DNA of 60,162 nucleotides from JAKJGV01 sp964617565 (GTDB lineage: Bacteria; Verrucomicrobiota; Kiritimatiellia; CAIQIC01; JAGNIJ01): the NCBI GenBank assembly GCA_964617565.1, contig CAZTYH010000008.1, forward strand, positions 1 to 60,162, in the 5' to 3' direction. The notes below the pieces were generated by a model. That model was not told where the DNA came from. It saw only the letters and a list, made by a program, of their open reading frames with translations, and searched no databases. Of the stretch, positions 50,200 through 59,262 are shown in pieces. Position numbers and translations under genes: made by a program. The first letter of the stretch is position 1. Each line of letters opens with the position of its first letter.

Positions 50200-51391
50200 G
50201 TCAAATGCGCAAACACAACACTGAAGGTTTTTTCGGGCACGGCACGTTGCTCCTTGTGGCCACGATGGCAGGCAGCTTCTGCAACATGTTCTATCATGTG
50301 GTCATGGGCCGTGCTCTCGATCCCGCCGAATATGGGGTTCTCGCATCCATGCTGGGTATTGTTCTCATTGCCTCCACGCCTATGGATGCATTGCGGACGG
50401 CCTTGGCGCACTATGCGGCGAGACTCGTTCAGGATGGGCGGGCGGGTGCGGTCAAAAATCTGACGGTCAAGTGGTGCATGAAGATGCTGTTGCCGGCGAT
50501 TGTGGCGGCATTGTTGGGCACCATTTTCTGCAACGAGATTGCTACATTCTTTCGAATGGACGATCCTATGCCGGTTGTGCTGACGGGGTGGGTCCTCGCG
50601 GGTTCTTTACTAATGCCCGTGTTGATCGGCGCGTTGCTGGGTGTGCAGGCGTTCATTTGGATGTCGGTGACGCAACACAGCTGGGGTGTCGTTCGTCTGG
50701 TTGCCGGGGTGGGGTTTGTCTATTACGTGGCCGCATCGGCTTCGTGGGGGATTATCGCCCAGGGGCTCGGTGTGATCGCGACCCTTGTTTTGGGTCTGGT
50801 CGGGCTGTGGAGCGTTGTGCATGAGCCGTCGGAGCCGCAGCATGTCGTGCAGGGCGTCGGTTCGTACTTCATGCAATCGTTGGTTGTGATTACCGGTTTC
50901 GCCGTCCTGATGAACGCGGATGTGTTGTTGGTAAAAAGGTTTTTTGATCCGGAAACGGCCGGCTTGTTCGCTCGCGCGGGAACGATTGGGCGAACGATGG
51001 TATTTGTTGCGACGCCGATTGCCATGGCGATGTTTCCCAAGGTTGCTTCATCCGGCGTTGTGAGCGCACGCGACAGGAAGACGTTGCTTTACGCGGTGCT
51101 GTATGTCGCGGTGCTTGTTGGCGGCGCGGCTGCGCTCATTTCCGTGGTTCCATGGCTGCCTTTATGGGTGATCTATGGGGATCGCACACCGACCCCCGAG
51201 ATGGCGATGCTGGTGCGTGCTGTTGCTTGGGCGATGGCGCCGCTCGGAGTGAGTTACGTGTTGTTGAATTTCGAAATGGCCCAGCACCGGTTTGGTTCGG
51301 CATGGGGCTTGGTGGGGTGTGCGACGGGTTATCTCGTGGGCGTGGCGGTGTTTCATCAAGCGCTCTGGCATATTCCGGCGGCGCTGGGTCT
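50196..51391 (+). CDS. polysaccharide flippase (Wzx/MOP superfamily), C-terminus missing
   Basis: 398 residues with about ten to eleven membrane helices of the oligosaccharide flippase family: GTLLLVATMAGSFCNMFYHV then MGRALDPAEYGVLAS at the start, with the usual helix 1-2 pattern, then VLMNADVLLVKRFFDPETAG and LFARAGTIGRTMVF in the middle (helices 7-8). These proteins flip lipid-linked repeat units across the inner membrane. The last one to three helices are in the gap at 51392. GTG 50196 overlaps the GT2 stop; ATG 50205 is an alternative. Confidence 0.9.
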
Positions 51392-51491
51392 NNNNNNNNN
51401 NNNNNNNNNNNNNNNNNNNNNNNNNNNNNNNNNNNNNNNNNNNNNNNNNNNNNNNNNNNNNNNNNNNNNNNNNNNNNNNNNNNNNNNNNNN
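51392..51491. other. assembly gap (100 N), real missing sequence
   Basis: It separates the 3' end of the plus-strand flippase from the 3' end of the minus-strand GT39 gene. Flanks do not overlap. Confidence 0.9.
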
Positions 51492-53236
51492 CTCACAGGC
51501 TGCCCTTGAAATTCCCATCCTTCGAAAGCCGGCACAACCAAGCGCCCCTCATCACGTGCACGTTGTTTAATGTCGTCCCAAGTGTTGTGATAAATATCAA
51601 TGCGATAGGAATACTCCGACAATGCCTCGTGCGGAACGCCAGGGTAGATGCCCCAACGGATCAGTTGCTTCAATCGTTCCGGATTGCCCACGATCACGTG
51701 TTGTCTGAAATTGCTGTGCGGCCACGTCCAGAGACCGCTGGGTTTATCCCAGTTGTGATGAGCGGACTCGATGAACGGGGCTTCCGGGAATCGAGTCATG
51801 AAATCAATCTGTCGGTCATGCAGTCGTGCCATGTCCTGCGGCGCACTGCCATGAACAAAAGGTGCGGCAGGAAAACGCTCCGGTGTGGGATAGCTTCCTC
51901 CCACCCATCGGATTTCGTACGCGCTTTCCATCAGGTAGGGCGTGCCGGGCTCGAGATGGTCGTTGATCCACTGCGCCACGGCGCCGAAGGGAACGGATTT
52001 TTCCGTCAAGCGCAGCAGGGCAGGGGTATAGATGAATGCGTGAACAGCCAGAGGAATCGCGGCGAGAGAATAGAAAGCAATTCGTTGCTTTGATTCCGGA
52101 AGACGGAGTGAACGGCTTATCCATAGTGCCAGTTGATGGAGCCCCTGGGCCATGACAATGAGTACCAGGGGGCTCACGGGTGAGAAGTAACGAACAGATA
52201 GATATTGTGAGCGGTGCGTCGCCCACGCGATGGCCAGAACCCCGACGACGGTTACCCAGGCGATGAATCTTCGCCCGTGGCTGTTCGGGGTTTTTGCAAA
52301 AAGAGAAAAAAGCCCGGCCAGAAAAACGATCCATGATATAAGGCATGCCCACGCCTGCTCTCCCAGGAAAAGCTTGCAGACGACATCGTTGAGTATAACA
52401 AAATATGAGTAGTCAGCCCCTGCAGTATGCGCCTTGTTGTAAAGGGCAAAGCGGAGAATGAACGGTGAGGCAGCAAGCAGCGCTGCACCGCAGGTCAGGC
52501 CGGCGATAAAGGCTCCGCGTGAGATGTCGGCATTTCTGTTCCAGCGACTCCAACCCCATAGAACAAGAATACAGACGGACATCGCGAACACGATCATCAG
52601 CGCCCCGAGATGCGTGTAGAGCAAGGCCGCAAGACAAAGGAAGAGAAGGGTGGAATATTTCCAGGCGGATCGTTTTTCAAAAACAAGCGCGATGATGGTC
52701 GAAACCGCGATCGGTGTTATAGCGATGAGTTGCGCATAGCAATAGACTTCCCGTGAATAATAGACGGGAAAGAAAAAGACCGCCATGACCATGGCAACCA
52801 ATCGTGCGGCCGAGAGATCAAGCGTGCGTGCGGCAAGACGATAGGTGCTCCACACTCCGAGAGCGCCGAAGAAAACGGCCGGCAATCGGGCAAGCGCGGG
52901 CGTGAATGGTGTGACCGTCCCCCCCACAAACTCAAACGCCTGGTAGCACAGATTGAAAATAAAAAAAGACAAAGGGAGCTGCCCAATGGAGATAATCCAA
53001 TCCCAACTGCCGCGCCATATCTCCAGGGGCGAAAGGCCTGTGTGAGAAAGATTCACAAAACCCAGCTCATCCTGCCATAGCTCGGCGCGCCCGAGAAAGG
53101 CGAGGCGAACGGCCGCAGCAATCAGAAGGACGATCAGGAAAAGGCGATCATAAATCCGCAGTGAAGCAGGGATGTCGGCAGGGGGCGGGGGCGCCACTGG
53201 CTGCGGTGCATGTTTAGGCTTGTGCTTTTTACTCAC
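51492..53236 (-). CDS. GT39-like membrane glycosyltransferase, C-terminus missing
   Basis: 581 residues visible. A short Pro-rich N-terminal tail is followed by about eleven membrane helices. The first outside loop FLGRAELWQDELGFVNLSHT has the acidic DE typical of GT-C/GT39 enzymes, with WDWIISIGQLPLSFFIFN next. The C-terminal soluble part ends at the gap near PAFEGWEFQGQPV; probably only a little is lost. It is the third GT39-type gene in the window and is divergent from the methyltransferase gene across 147 bases. Confidence 0.85.
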
Positions 53237-53383
53237 GATGCGGCGTTCTCCTCTTCAATGCGCCGGCATCATATCGAATGATCCTGCGGTTGCCCAAGCC
53301 AAACTAAAGCGGGCTTGCTCTGCCGGCGAACACGCCGCATTATTACTGAAGAAAGCATTAACAGGGTCTGATTTGGAAACAAG

Positions 53384-54004
53384 ATGACAACCGACTCTTT
53401 GCCGCACAAGGAAGCCTTTGGGCAGCGCAAGCGCTCGTTTTTTGAAAAAGCGGGAGGTTATCTGTCTGCCTCCCGTTTGCGGCATGTATTCAAGGGAAAG
53501 CGCGAGATGACCGTTCTCGATATCGGGTGCGGCTACCATGCGTTTTTGCTGAAAGGATTGGATTCACATTTGAAGGCCGGGGTCGGTGTTGATCGGGCTG
53601 TGGATGAAAGCCTTGATGGCGGAAAGTACAGTTTTCACCGGGGTGAAATAGATCAAGTTCTGCCCCAACTGCCGGGCGCGGGGTTTGACGGAATTCTGAT
53701 TATCAATACATTGGAACATCTCTGGGAACCGGTCAAAGTGCTGACGGAGTGTTATCGCTTGCTGAAGCCCGGCGGCCTGTTGTTCGTCAACGTTCCCAGT
53801 TGGTTCGGAAAGTGGTTTCTTGAGACGCAGGCCTACTATCTTGGTGGCGATACGTCCGGCGAGGTGGACGATCACAAGATGTACTACAACAAGCGTGACT
53901 TGTGGCCGTTGCTTGTGAAAGCAGGATTCCGCCCGAGCCTGATACGGCTTCATTATCACAAGTTCGGTCTAAGCACCTACGCGGTTGCAACGCGTGCAGT
54001 TTAA
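53384..54004 (+). CDS. class I SAM-dependent methyltransferase
   Basis: A 206-residue enzyme: glycine motif TVLDIGCGYHAFLL near residue 43, acidic GVGVDRAVDE, motif IV FDGILIINTLEHLWEPV and LLKPGGLLFVNVPSWFGKW. This is the Methyltransf_11/23 type found in polysaccharide clusters, acting on a sugar or lipid-linked intermediate. Its last four bases overlap the end of the convergent GT2 gene. Confidence 0.93.
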   Translation: MTTDSLPHKEAFGQRKRSFFEKAGGYLSASRLRHVFKGKREMTVLDIGCGYHAFLLKGLDSHLKAGVGVDRAVDESLDGGKYSFHRGEIDQVLPQLPGAGFDGILIINTLEHLWEPVKVLTECYRLLKPGGLLFVNVPSWFGKWFLETQAYYLGGDTSGEVDDHKMYYNKRDLWPLLVKAGFRPSLIRLHYHKFGLSTYAVATRAV

Positions 54005-54741
54005 TCGTTGAGGTGCAGGAATCGGATGAGACAGGTATCGCGCAGGCTTCGCAGATTTCCCAGGATTACGCTCATGCGGCTATCGGGGTCGTGTTTGAAC
54101 GACACCGGCACCTGTGCGATGGCATATCCTTTCTTCCTCGCGAGGTACAGGATTTCGACGTCGAAGGCGTAGCCCATGATCTTCTGCGCACGGAAGAGCT
54201 CCAGTCCTGCATCGCGTTGGAAAAACTTGAATCCGCATTGCGTGTCAGTGATTTCCCACAGGCCGAGAAGCATATGGGTGAAGAGCAGGTAGGCCCATGA
54301 AAAAACACGCCGTGCCAGCGGCCGACTGCTGGCCGTGAGCGTTCCGCTGAGGGCGCGGTTTCCAATCACTACGGGTGTGCCTTTTTCCAATTCCGGGAGG
54401 AACTGATCGAATTCGGATGCGGGCGTTTTGTTGTCCGCGTCCATGTACCCGACGAAAGCGCCCCTGCTTTTAAGAATCGCTTCGTGAACAGCCATCCCCT
54501 TGCCGCGACGTTCGCTCGAGCCGGTCAGCACGATGCATGGATTGCCTTTTGCCATGTCCTCCACGATTTCGCGGGTTCGATCAGTGCCATCAACGGAAAC
54601 GATGAGTTCATAGGAAAGTTTTTTCTGCTCGAAGTAGTAGACGATGTCGTGAACAGCGTCGGCGATCTTTCGCTCTTCGTTGTAAGCCGGTATCACCACG
54701 CTTACCTGGACCTGGTTGCCGTTCTGTTCCATTTGCGGCAT
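54001..54741 (-). CDS. GT2 glycosyltransferase, dolichyl-phosphate glucosyltransferase-like
   Basis: A 246-residue inverting enzyme of the same subgroup as 49432-50199: SVVIPAYNEERKIADAVHDI, IVSVDGTDRTREIV, SSERRGKGMAVHEAIL, metal motif YMDADNKTPASEFDQ and DTQCGFKFFQRDAGLELF. It probably transfers a sugar to polyprenyl phosphate. Two such paralogues in one cluster suggest two different lipid-linked sugars or acceptors. Its 5' end is 36 bases from the divergent SIS gene start. Confidence 0.92.
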   Translation of the reverse strand: MPQMEQNGNQVQVSVVIPAYNEERKIADAVHDIVYYFEQKKLSYELIVSVDGTDRTREIVEDMAKGNPCIVLTGSSERRGKGMAVHEAILKSRGAFVGYMDADNKTPASEFDQFLPELEKGTPVVIGNRALSGTLTASSRPLARRVFSWAYLLFTHMLLGLWEITDTQCGFKFFQRDAGLELFRAQKIMGYAFDVEILYLARKKGYAIAQVPVSFKHDPDSRMSVILGNLRSLRDTCLIRFLHLND

Positions 54742-54777
54742 CTAACCGGAAAGTCTGCGTCCGATCAAACGAATTGT

Positions 54778-55449
54778 ATGGTGGAAACGGCAACTTTGTC
54801 CGCGCTTGAATTGACAAGAAAACAACTCTCTGCCTTAATCCGGTGCATGAACTTCGTGGAACAGTTCGTATCCGAAAGCGTGGAAGTGCTGCGCAAGCTT
54901 TCGTGCAAATCCGTGGACCAGGTTGTGGATGTGCTGATTCGTGCGCGGGAGCAGGGGGGGCGGGCGTTTGTCCTCGGGGTTGGCGGAAGCGCGGCGGCAG
55001 CGTCCCATTGCGTGAATGATCTGCGCAAGCTGGCTGCGATGGAGGCTTACGCGCCGACGGACAATGTTTCGGAACTCACCGCGCGCATCAACGATGAAGG
55101 TTGGGCCGGATGCCTCGCCGAATGGTTGAAAGGCAGCCGTTTGCGGAAGGGCGATGTTCTCCTGGTTTTTTCCGTGGGCGGTGGCGATGCCGAGCGCAAC
55201 ATCAGCCCGAACCTGGTCGAGGCGTTGAAGCTGGCAAAAAAAGTCGGCGCGTTTGTTGTGGGCATTGTCGGCCGCGACGGGGGTTATACGGCGCAGGTGG
55301 CCGACGCCTGCGTGATTATTCCTGTCGTCAATCCCGATCACATTACACCGCACACGGAGGCATTCCACATGGTGGTGCATCACATGATCATCACGCATCC
55401 CAGCCTCAAGGCAGCGCCGACAAAGTGGGAATCGGAAATCAAGAGGTGA
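54778..55449 (+). CDS. SIS-domain phosphosugar isomerase (GmhA-like)
   Basis: A 223-residue protein with one SIS domain: AFVLGVGGSAAAASHCVNDL (phosphate loop with Ser near residue 66), then KGDVLLVFSVGGGDAERNIS and DACVIIPVVNPDHITPHTEA with EAFHMVVHHMI at the end. GmhA enzymes turn sedoheptulose 7-phosphate into heptose 7-phosphate; the nearby HddA-like kinase supports this. The ATG at 54847 (MNFVEQFVSESVEV) gives a more typical N-terminus than 54778, and neither has a good Shine-Dalgarno. The TGG repeat palindrome begins on its stop codon. Confidence 0.87.
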   Translation: MVETATLSALELTRKQLSALIRCMNFVEQFVSESVEVLRKLSCKSVDQVVDVLIRAREQGGRAFVLGVGGSAAAASHCVNDLRKLAAMEAYAPTDNVSELTARINDEGWAGCLAEWLKGSRLRKGDVLLVFSVGGGDAERNISPNLVEALKLAKKVGAFVVGIVGRDGGYTAQVADACVIIPVVNPDHITPHTEAFHMVVHHMIITHPSLKAAPTKWESEIKR

Positions 55450-55563
55450 TGGAGAGATGGAGAATTGGAGTATTGGAGTGATGGAGAGATGGAGTGATGG
55501 GATAAGGACAGACCGCAGGTCCGCTCAGTACTCCAACACTCCGGTACTCCAACACTCCGTTTC
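55449..55563. repeat. palindromic element of TGGAGTG repeats, no gene inside (MITE-like)
   Basis: The left arm (55449-55501) is about six TGGAG-containing units 8 bases apart. The right arm (55529-55563) is the complement (ACTCCAACACTCC twice). About 27 bases lie between, with a GGAC/GTCC mini-hairpin. It begins on the last base of the SIS stop and ends 22 bases before the transaldolase ATG. Same family as the arms at 56082 and 56549. Confidence 0.85.
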
Positions 55564-55584
55564 CCCAGACAGGATCTTTTCTAA

Positions 55585-56076
55585 ATGAACACGCCCCCAC
55601 CGGTTCCCAAGCTTCCCGATCTGCGCATTAAAATCTTTTCCGATGGGGCTGACCTCGATTCTATTATTGACGCCTACCAGGCGGGAGTCGTCAAGGGGTT
55701 CACGACGAATCCGACCCTGATGTCAAAAGCCGGTATTACCAATTATCTGGCGTTTGCGGCGGAAGTGTTGCGTGTAGTGAAAGACCTCTCCGTTTCGTTC
55801 GAGGTCTTCTCCGATGAGTTCAATGAAATGGAAGAGCAGGCGCACAAACTGGCGCAACTGGCAGATAACGTGTATGTGAAGATTCCGGTCACGAATACCC
55901 GCCGGGAGCCGGCCGCTCCGCTCATCAAAAAACTTTCCTCGGCAGGGCTCAANNNNNNNNNNNNNNNNNNNNNNNNNNNNNNNNNNNNNNNNNNNNNNNN
56001 NNNNNNNNNNNNNNNNNNNNNNNNNNNNNNNNNNNNNNNNNNNNNNNNNNNNGTGAAGAGCGGGTTCAAGATTTGA
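55585..56076 (+). CDS. transaldolase-family protein, middle missing
   Basis: The first 122 residues show IKIFSDGADLDSIIDAYQAG followed by VVKGFTTNPTLMSKAGIT, the start of transaldolase/fructose-6-phosphate aldolase barrels with the conserved Asp and Asn-Pro-Thr, and DNVYVKIPVTN. The Schiff-base Lys lies further on, in the gap or beyond. After the gap the codons VKSGFKI and TGA (56053-56076) are probably its C-terminus, because a frame ends there just before the repeat arm. In sugar clusters such transaldolases sit next to GmhA/HddA heptose genes and may supply or interconvert sedoheptulose 7-phosphate; that is inference. Confidence 0.88.
   Translation: MNTPPPVPKLPDLRIKIFSDGADLDSIIDAYQAGVVKGFTTNPTLMSKAGITNYLAFAAEVLRVVKDLSVSFEVFSDEFNEMEEQAHKLAQLADNVYVKIPVTNTRREPAAPLIKKLSSAGLXXXXXXXXXXXXXXXXXXXXXXXXXXXXXXXXXXVKSGFKI
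55953..56052. other. assembly gap (100 N), real missing sequence
   Basis: Flanks do not overlap. About 80-100 codons of the transaldolase are missing. Confidence 0.85.
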
Positions 56077-56077
56077 A

Positions 56078-56579
56078 GAGATGGAGTAATGGAGTGTTGG
56101 AGTGATGTATAGGAACAAGAACAGGGGATATCAGCAATTGCGGGTTTGGCAGGACGCGATTCAATTATACGTCGACTCTTTCCGGGCGTTTCGGTCCTTT
56201 CCTTTTGAATTGAAACGTGTTGCGGGGCAACAAGATGCGTCTATCGATTCCGTTCACCGTAATATTGCAGAGGGGTATTGTCGCCGCTCCATCAAAGAGT
56301 ATCTTCAATCCCTATATATCGCATTAGGATCGCTTGGGGAGTCGGTTTCCGGCCTGGAAGCGTACGTAAACGCTGAACAACTTTCGCAGCAGGACTATGG
56401 CAAGCTTAATGATCTTGCCTTCAAATTGGAAAACGGCCTGCTCAAGCTGGTGGAGAGGCTCGAGCAGAAACGGGACCATGGTGATTGGATTGATCATATG
56501 GTTTTAAAGGAAAGCAATGCGGTTTATGGCGAAACGTCTCCATCACTCCATCACTCCAGCACTCCATCACTCCAATCCT
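56078..56579 (+). mobile_element. candidate repeat-bracketed module carrying a four-helix-bundle gene
   Basis: The gene at 56105 is bracketed by inverted arms: 56082-56107 and 56549-56574 match as reverse complements at 24 of 26 bases. The left arm starts four bases after the transaldolase stop. The right arm ends about 17 bases before the kinase ATG. No transposase or target-site duplication is seen, so mobility is inferred from the structure, the gene-poor copy at 55449 and the solo arm at 4001. Confidence 0.4.
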
Positions 56580-56599
56580 TTCCGGAGGTTTCCCCATGA
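56105..56599 (+). CDS. four-helix-bundle protein (S23/IVP family)
   Basis: A 164-residue protein whose first 130 residues fit the S23 ribosomal/intervening-sequence protein family: YQQLRVWQDAIQLYVDSFRA near the start, VAGQQDASIDSVHRNIAEGY with the conserved Asn-Ile-Ala-Glu-Gly, and YLQSLYIALGSLGESVSGLE. Relatives are encoded in 23S rRNA intervening sequences and as stand-alone genes; the DGR accessory protein Avd has the same fold. No function is established. The last 30 residues (SLHHSSTPSLQ) are encoded by the right repeat arm, and the stop overlaps the kinase ATG as ATGA. The left repeat arm supplies GGAG sequences at 8-base steps before the ATG. Confidence 0.85.
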   Translation: MYRNKNRGYQQLRVWQDAIQLYVDSFRAFRSFPFELKRVAGQQDASIDSVHRNIAEGYCRRSIKEYLQSLYIALGSLGESVSGLEAYVNAEQLSQQDYGKLNDLAFKLENGLLKLVERLEQKRDHGDWIDHMVLKESNAVYGETSPSLHHSSTPSLQSFPEVSP

Positions 56600-57627
56600 T
56601 CATCACGCGAACTCCATTCCGAATTACGCTGGGCGGGGGCGGAACCGATTTGCCGTCATTCTACCAGGAGCACGGCGGATATGTATTTACGATGGCGATC
56701 AACAAATACATGTACCTGATGTTGAACCGTCGTTCCGTGGCCGACCGCAAGATCGTGATTCGCTACAGCCAGGTCGAAACCGTGGATTCGATAGATGAAA
56801 TCAAACACCCGCTTGCGCGCGAGGCGTTGAGAATTCACGACATCCGCGAGAATGTGGAGCTGACGAGCGTGGCGGATATGCCCGCCCGCACAGGGCTTGG
56901 GTCGTCCGGCTCTTACCTGGTGGGATTGCTGACAGCCATTCGCGCGTACAAACGCGAATCGGCTGCCATTGCGGACATTGCTGAAGAAGCGTGCCACATT
57001 GAAATGGATATCCTGAAGGAGCCGGTCGGGAAACAGGACCAATACATTGCCGCGTTCGGCGGCTTCAAGGTGCTGGAGATCGGGCAGGGCGGTCAGGTGG
57101 CCGTGGAGAATGTCCGCATGGATTTCCCAACCGCCAATGAACTGGTGACAAAAGCGCGCATGTACTACACCGGGGTTCAACGTTCGGCGACGGCTGTGCT
57201 GAAGAGCCAGGATGCCGCGGCGCGCGATGCCGGGCGCAAGGATCACGTCAAGGTCGTGGATTGTCTTAAAAACATCAAGGATATCGGTCGGCAGATCCGG
57301 GATGCGTTCGAGGCAAAAGATCTGGATCGCTTCGGCAGCCTGATGGACGAACACTGGCGGTATAAGAAGCAGATGTCGGCATCGATCAGTCTTTCCGTGC
57401 TCGATCAACTATATGACCAGGTGAAGAAAGAATTCGGAGTACTGGGTGGGAAGATCATCGGTGCAGGGGGTGGCGGTTTCCTCATGCTCTACTGCCCTTC
57501 ACGCGGGCGCGAGCTGGACGCTTTCATGGCAAAGCATGAGATGCCCCGCGTGAGTTATTTTCCGACGTTGCAGGGCTCCAAGGTGGTCAGCGACATGACG
57601 TCGGCTGATGACTTCGACGCTGTATAA
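56596..57627 (+). CDS. hddA: GHMP kinase, D-glycero-D-manno-heptose 7-phosphate kinase-like
   Basis: A 343-residue GHMP-superfamily kinase: TPFRITLGGGGTDLPSFYQE at the start, the ATP loop PARTGLGSSGSYLVG near residue 99, EEACHIEMDILKEPVGKQDQ, and the C-terminal GGKIIGAGGGGFLMLYCP. This pattern matches HddA, which phosphorylates heptose 7-phosphate at C1 on the GDP-heptose path used for S-layers, capsules and O-antigens; fucokinase-like relatives are the alternative. CGGAGG lies just before the ATG, which overlaps the stop of the four-helix-bundle gene. With the SIS isomerase and transaldolase it forms a heptose module. Confidence 0.88.
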   Translation: MIITRTPFRITLGGGGTDLPSFYQEHGGYVFTMAINKYMYLMLNRRSVADRKIVIRYSQVETVDSIDEIKHPLAREALRIHDIRENVELTSVADMPARTGLGSSGSYLVGLLTAIRAYKRESAAIADIAEEACHIEMDILKEPVGKQDQYIAAFGGFKVLEIGQGGQVAVENVRMDFPTANELVTKARMYYTGVQRSATAVLKSQDAAARDAGRKDHVKVVDCLKNIKDIGRQIRDAFEAKDLDRFGSLMDEHWRYKKQMSASISLSVLDQLYDQVKKEFGVLGGKIIGAGGGGFLMLYCPSRGRELDAFMAKHEMPRVSYFPTLQGSKVVSDMTSADDFDAV

Positions 57628-59262
57628 TCAGCGCTCTTCCGGCAAGATGCCGTCCGCCTTCAGTCGTTCCATAATCTGCGGCAGGACGTCCTGCAGTTCA
57701 ATCGGAGAGGGAAATTCCAGGTTGGTCTCGCCTTCCTCGCCGCCGCCGACGTGAATCGAGAGCATCTTGTTCGGCGCTATCAATGTTTCGATGTCGCTGA
57801 GGTCGCGCCCGGAAAGTTCAAGGGCGGTACTGATAACGATCAGGCCGGTATCCAGCAATACGTGAAGAACTTCACCCAAACGGCGGACATATTCGCGTGC
57901 CGCCGCGTCCTTGCCCAAATCCATGTGGCTGATGTCCACATCGAGGCCGTGCACCAGGCTGCCCATGCCGAGGTAGTACACCATTCGCCCCTGGTCAAAA
58001 AGCGCGCGCTCCAGCGCCGCGGCAATTCTTTTCCTGCCTGCGCCTTTCTGGCCGGTGATGACGATCAGCGTCGCCTGCTGGCCGTAGCGTTCTGCACGCA
58101 TATTCTGTGTGATTTCGCTGCGCACCCATTTCTTCTCGCGGAAGAAGGCTTCTTCGCGAAGTCCGGCTTCATCGTCCGGGAGTGCTTCGCGGATGATGCC
58201 ACCGCCCGCAATCTGGTACTGATCCACGAGAACGAAGCGCCCCATCTTCTGGTTGTCGGGATACAAGTCGAACGCAACGGGCTTTCGCGTTTTCAGCACA
58301 CAGGCCGCGACCTCGTGCCGGTTAACAGAGGGGCGTTTCTCGTCCACGTTCAGTGTGGAGGCGTCGAGCACCCGCTGAACCGACTCCAATTGTGCGGGGA
58401 TTTCCGCCGCACCGAGCTTGAAAGTGTAAGTGCGCCCGGCGGTCAGCGGCTGCCGGCTCAGCCAGAAGATGTCCGTGCGCAGCCGGGTGGAAACCCGGGG
58501 CGCCATTTCAACTTCGCGCGACACCATCTCGCCGCGCGTCACGTAAATTTGTTCGGTCACGGTGAATCCGGCCGCTTCACCCGGCCCGACTTTCGCAGGG
58601 GCAGGCCCTCCGAAGGCCTCGATAGTCTTGACCACCGCGCGCTTGTTGGACGGACTGAAAAGGACTGAATCGCCGGGCTGGAGAACGCCGGATTCTACTC
58701 GACCGGCGATGATTCGACGATTATCGCCCATAGCGGTGAATTTATAGACATCCTGAACCGGCATTCGGAATGGGTTGGAAGAAACATCTCCGCCCCGCGT
58801 GAACTGATCGAATACTTCGAAAACGGTCATGCCTGAATACCAGGGCATGCGGTCCGAAAGCGATGCCACGCAACACCCGTTGCGCGAATCGGCGGGGATA
58901 AAAAACATCGGCTTCATGCCCACGGGNNNNNNNNNNNNNNNNNNNNNNNNNNNNNNNNNNNNNNNNNNNNNNNNNNNNNNNNNNNNNNNNNNNNNNNNNN
59001 NNNNNNNNNNNNNNNNNNNNNNNNNNATGCCCTGGGCCTGCTCATCCTTGAGCGCGTCCAGCAGGTAGGCATATTCCATGGGCTTGGAATTGCGCCGGCA
59101 TTGTTCGCGGATGGCCTCCAGCTTGCCCTCGGGCAGGTTGTGCGTATCGGCGAGCAATCGCCCGACCAGCGTGCTTTTGCCGTGGTCCACGTGGCCGACA
59201 ATTACCACGCTTAACCGCTCGCGCTCTGCAACAGGATCCCTGTTTTCAATTTCCTTCTTCAC
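57628..59262 (-). CDS. cysNC: sulfate adenylyltransferase large subunit fused to degenerate APS-kinase domain (CysNC-like)
   Basis: Begins with GTG 59262, overlapping the cysD stop (GTGA). The GTPase domain has VGHVDHGKSTLVGRLLAD (G1) and DALKDEQAQGI, then a gap, then DRMPWYSGMTVFEVFDQF and the elongation-factor-like domains 2 and 3. With CysD it makes APS from ATP and sulfate, driven by GTP. Residues after ERYGQQATLIVITG look like APS kinase, but the P-loop is GQKGAGRKR (Lys and Ser/Thr of the Walker motif lost), and the LDGD motif reads LGMG. So the kinase part is probably inactive in catalysis. About 100 codons, including G3 and G4, are missing in the gap. Confidence 0.9.
   Translation of the reverse strand: MKKEIENRDPVAERERLSVVIVGHVDHGKSTLVGRLLADTHNLPEGKLEAIREQCRRNSKPMEYAYLLDALKDEQAQGXXXXXXXXXXXXXXXXXXXXXXXXXXXXXXXXXXPVGMKPMFFIPADSRNGCCVASLSDRMPWYSGMTVFEVFDQFTRGGDVSSNPFRMPVQDVYKFTAMGDNRRIIAGRVESGVLQPGDSVLFSPSNKRAVVKTIEAFGGPAPAKVGPGEAAGFTVTEQIYVTRGEMVSREVEMAPRVSTRLRTDIFWLSRQPLTAGRTYTFKLGAAEIPAQLESVQRVLDASTLNVDEKRPSVNRHEVAACVLKTRKPVAFDLYPDNQKMGRFVLVDQYQIAGGGIIREALPDDEAGLREEAFFREKKWVRSEITQNMRAERYGQQATLIVITGQKGAGRKRIAAALERALFDQGRMVYYLGMGSLVHGLDVDISHMDLGKDAAAREYVRRLGEVLHVLLDTGLIVISTALELSGRDLSDIETLIAPNKMLSIHVGGGEEGETNLEFPSPIELQDVLPQIMERLKADGILPEER
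58927..59026. other. assembly gap (100 N), real missing sequence
   Basis: Flanks do not overlap. Compared with the family about 300 bases of the CysN GTPase domain are missing. Confidence 0.85.

Noticed and set aside
56105..56599. Diversity-generating retroelement with Avd
   Set aside because: The four-helix-bundle protein has the right fold, but there is no reverse transcriptase, template repeat or variable repeat nearby.
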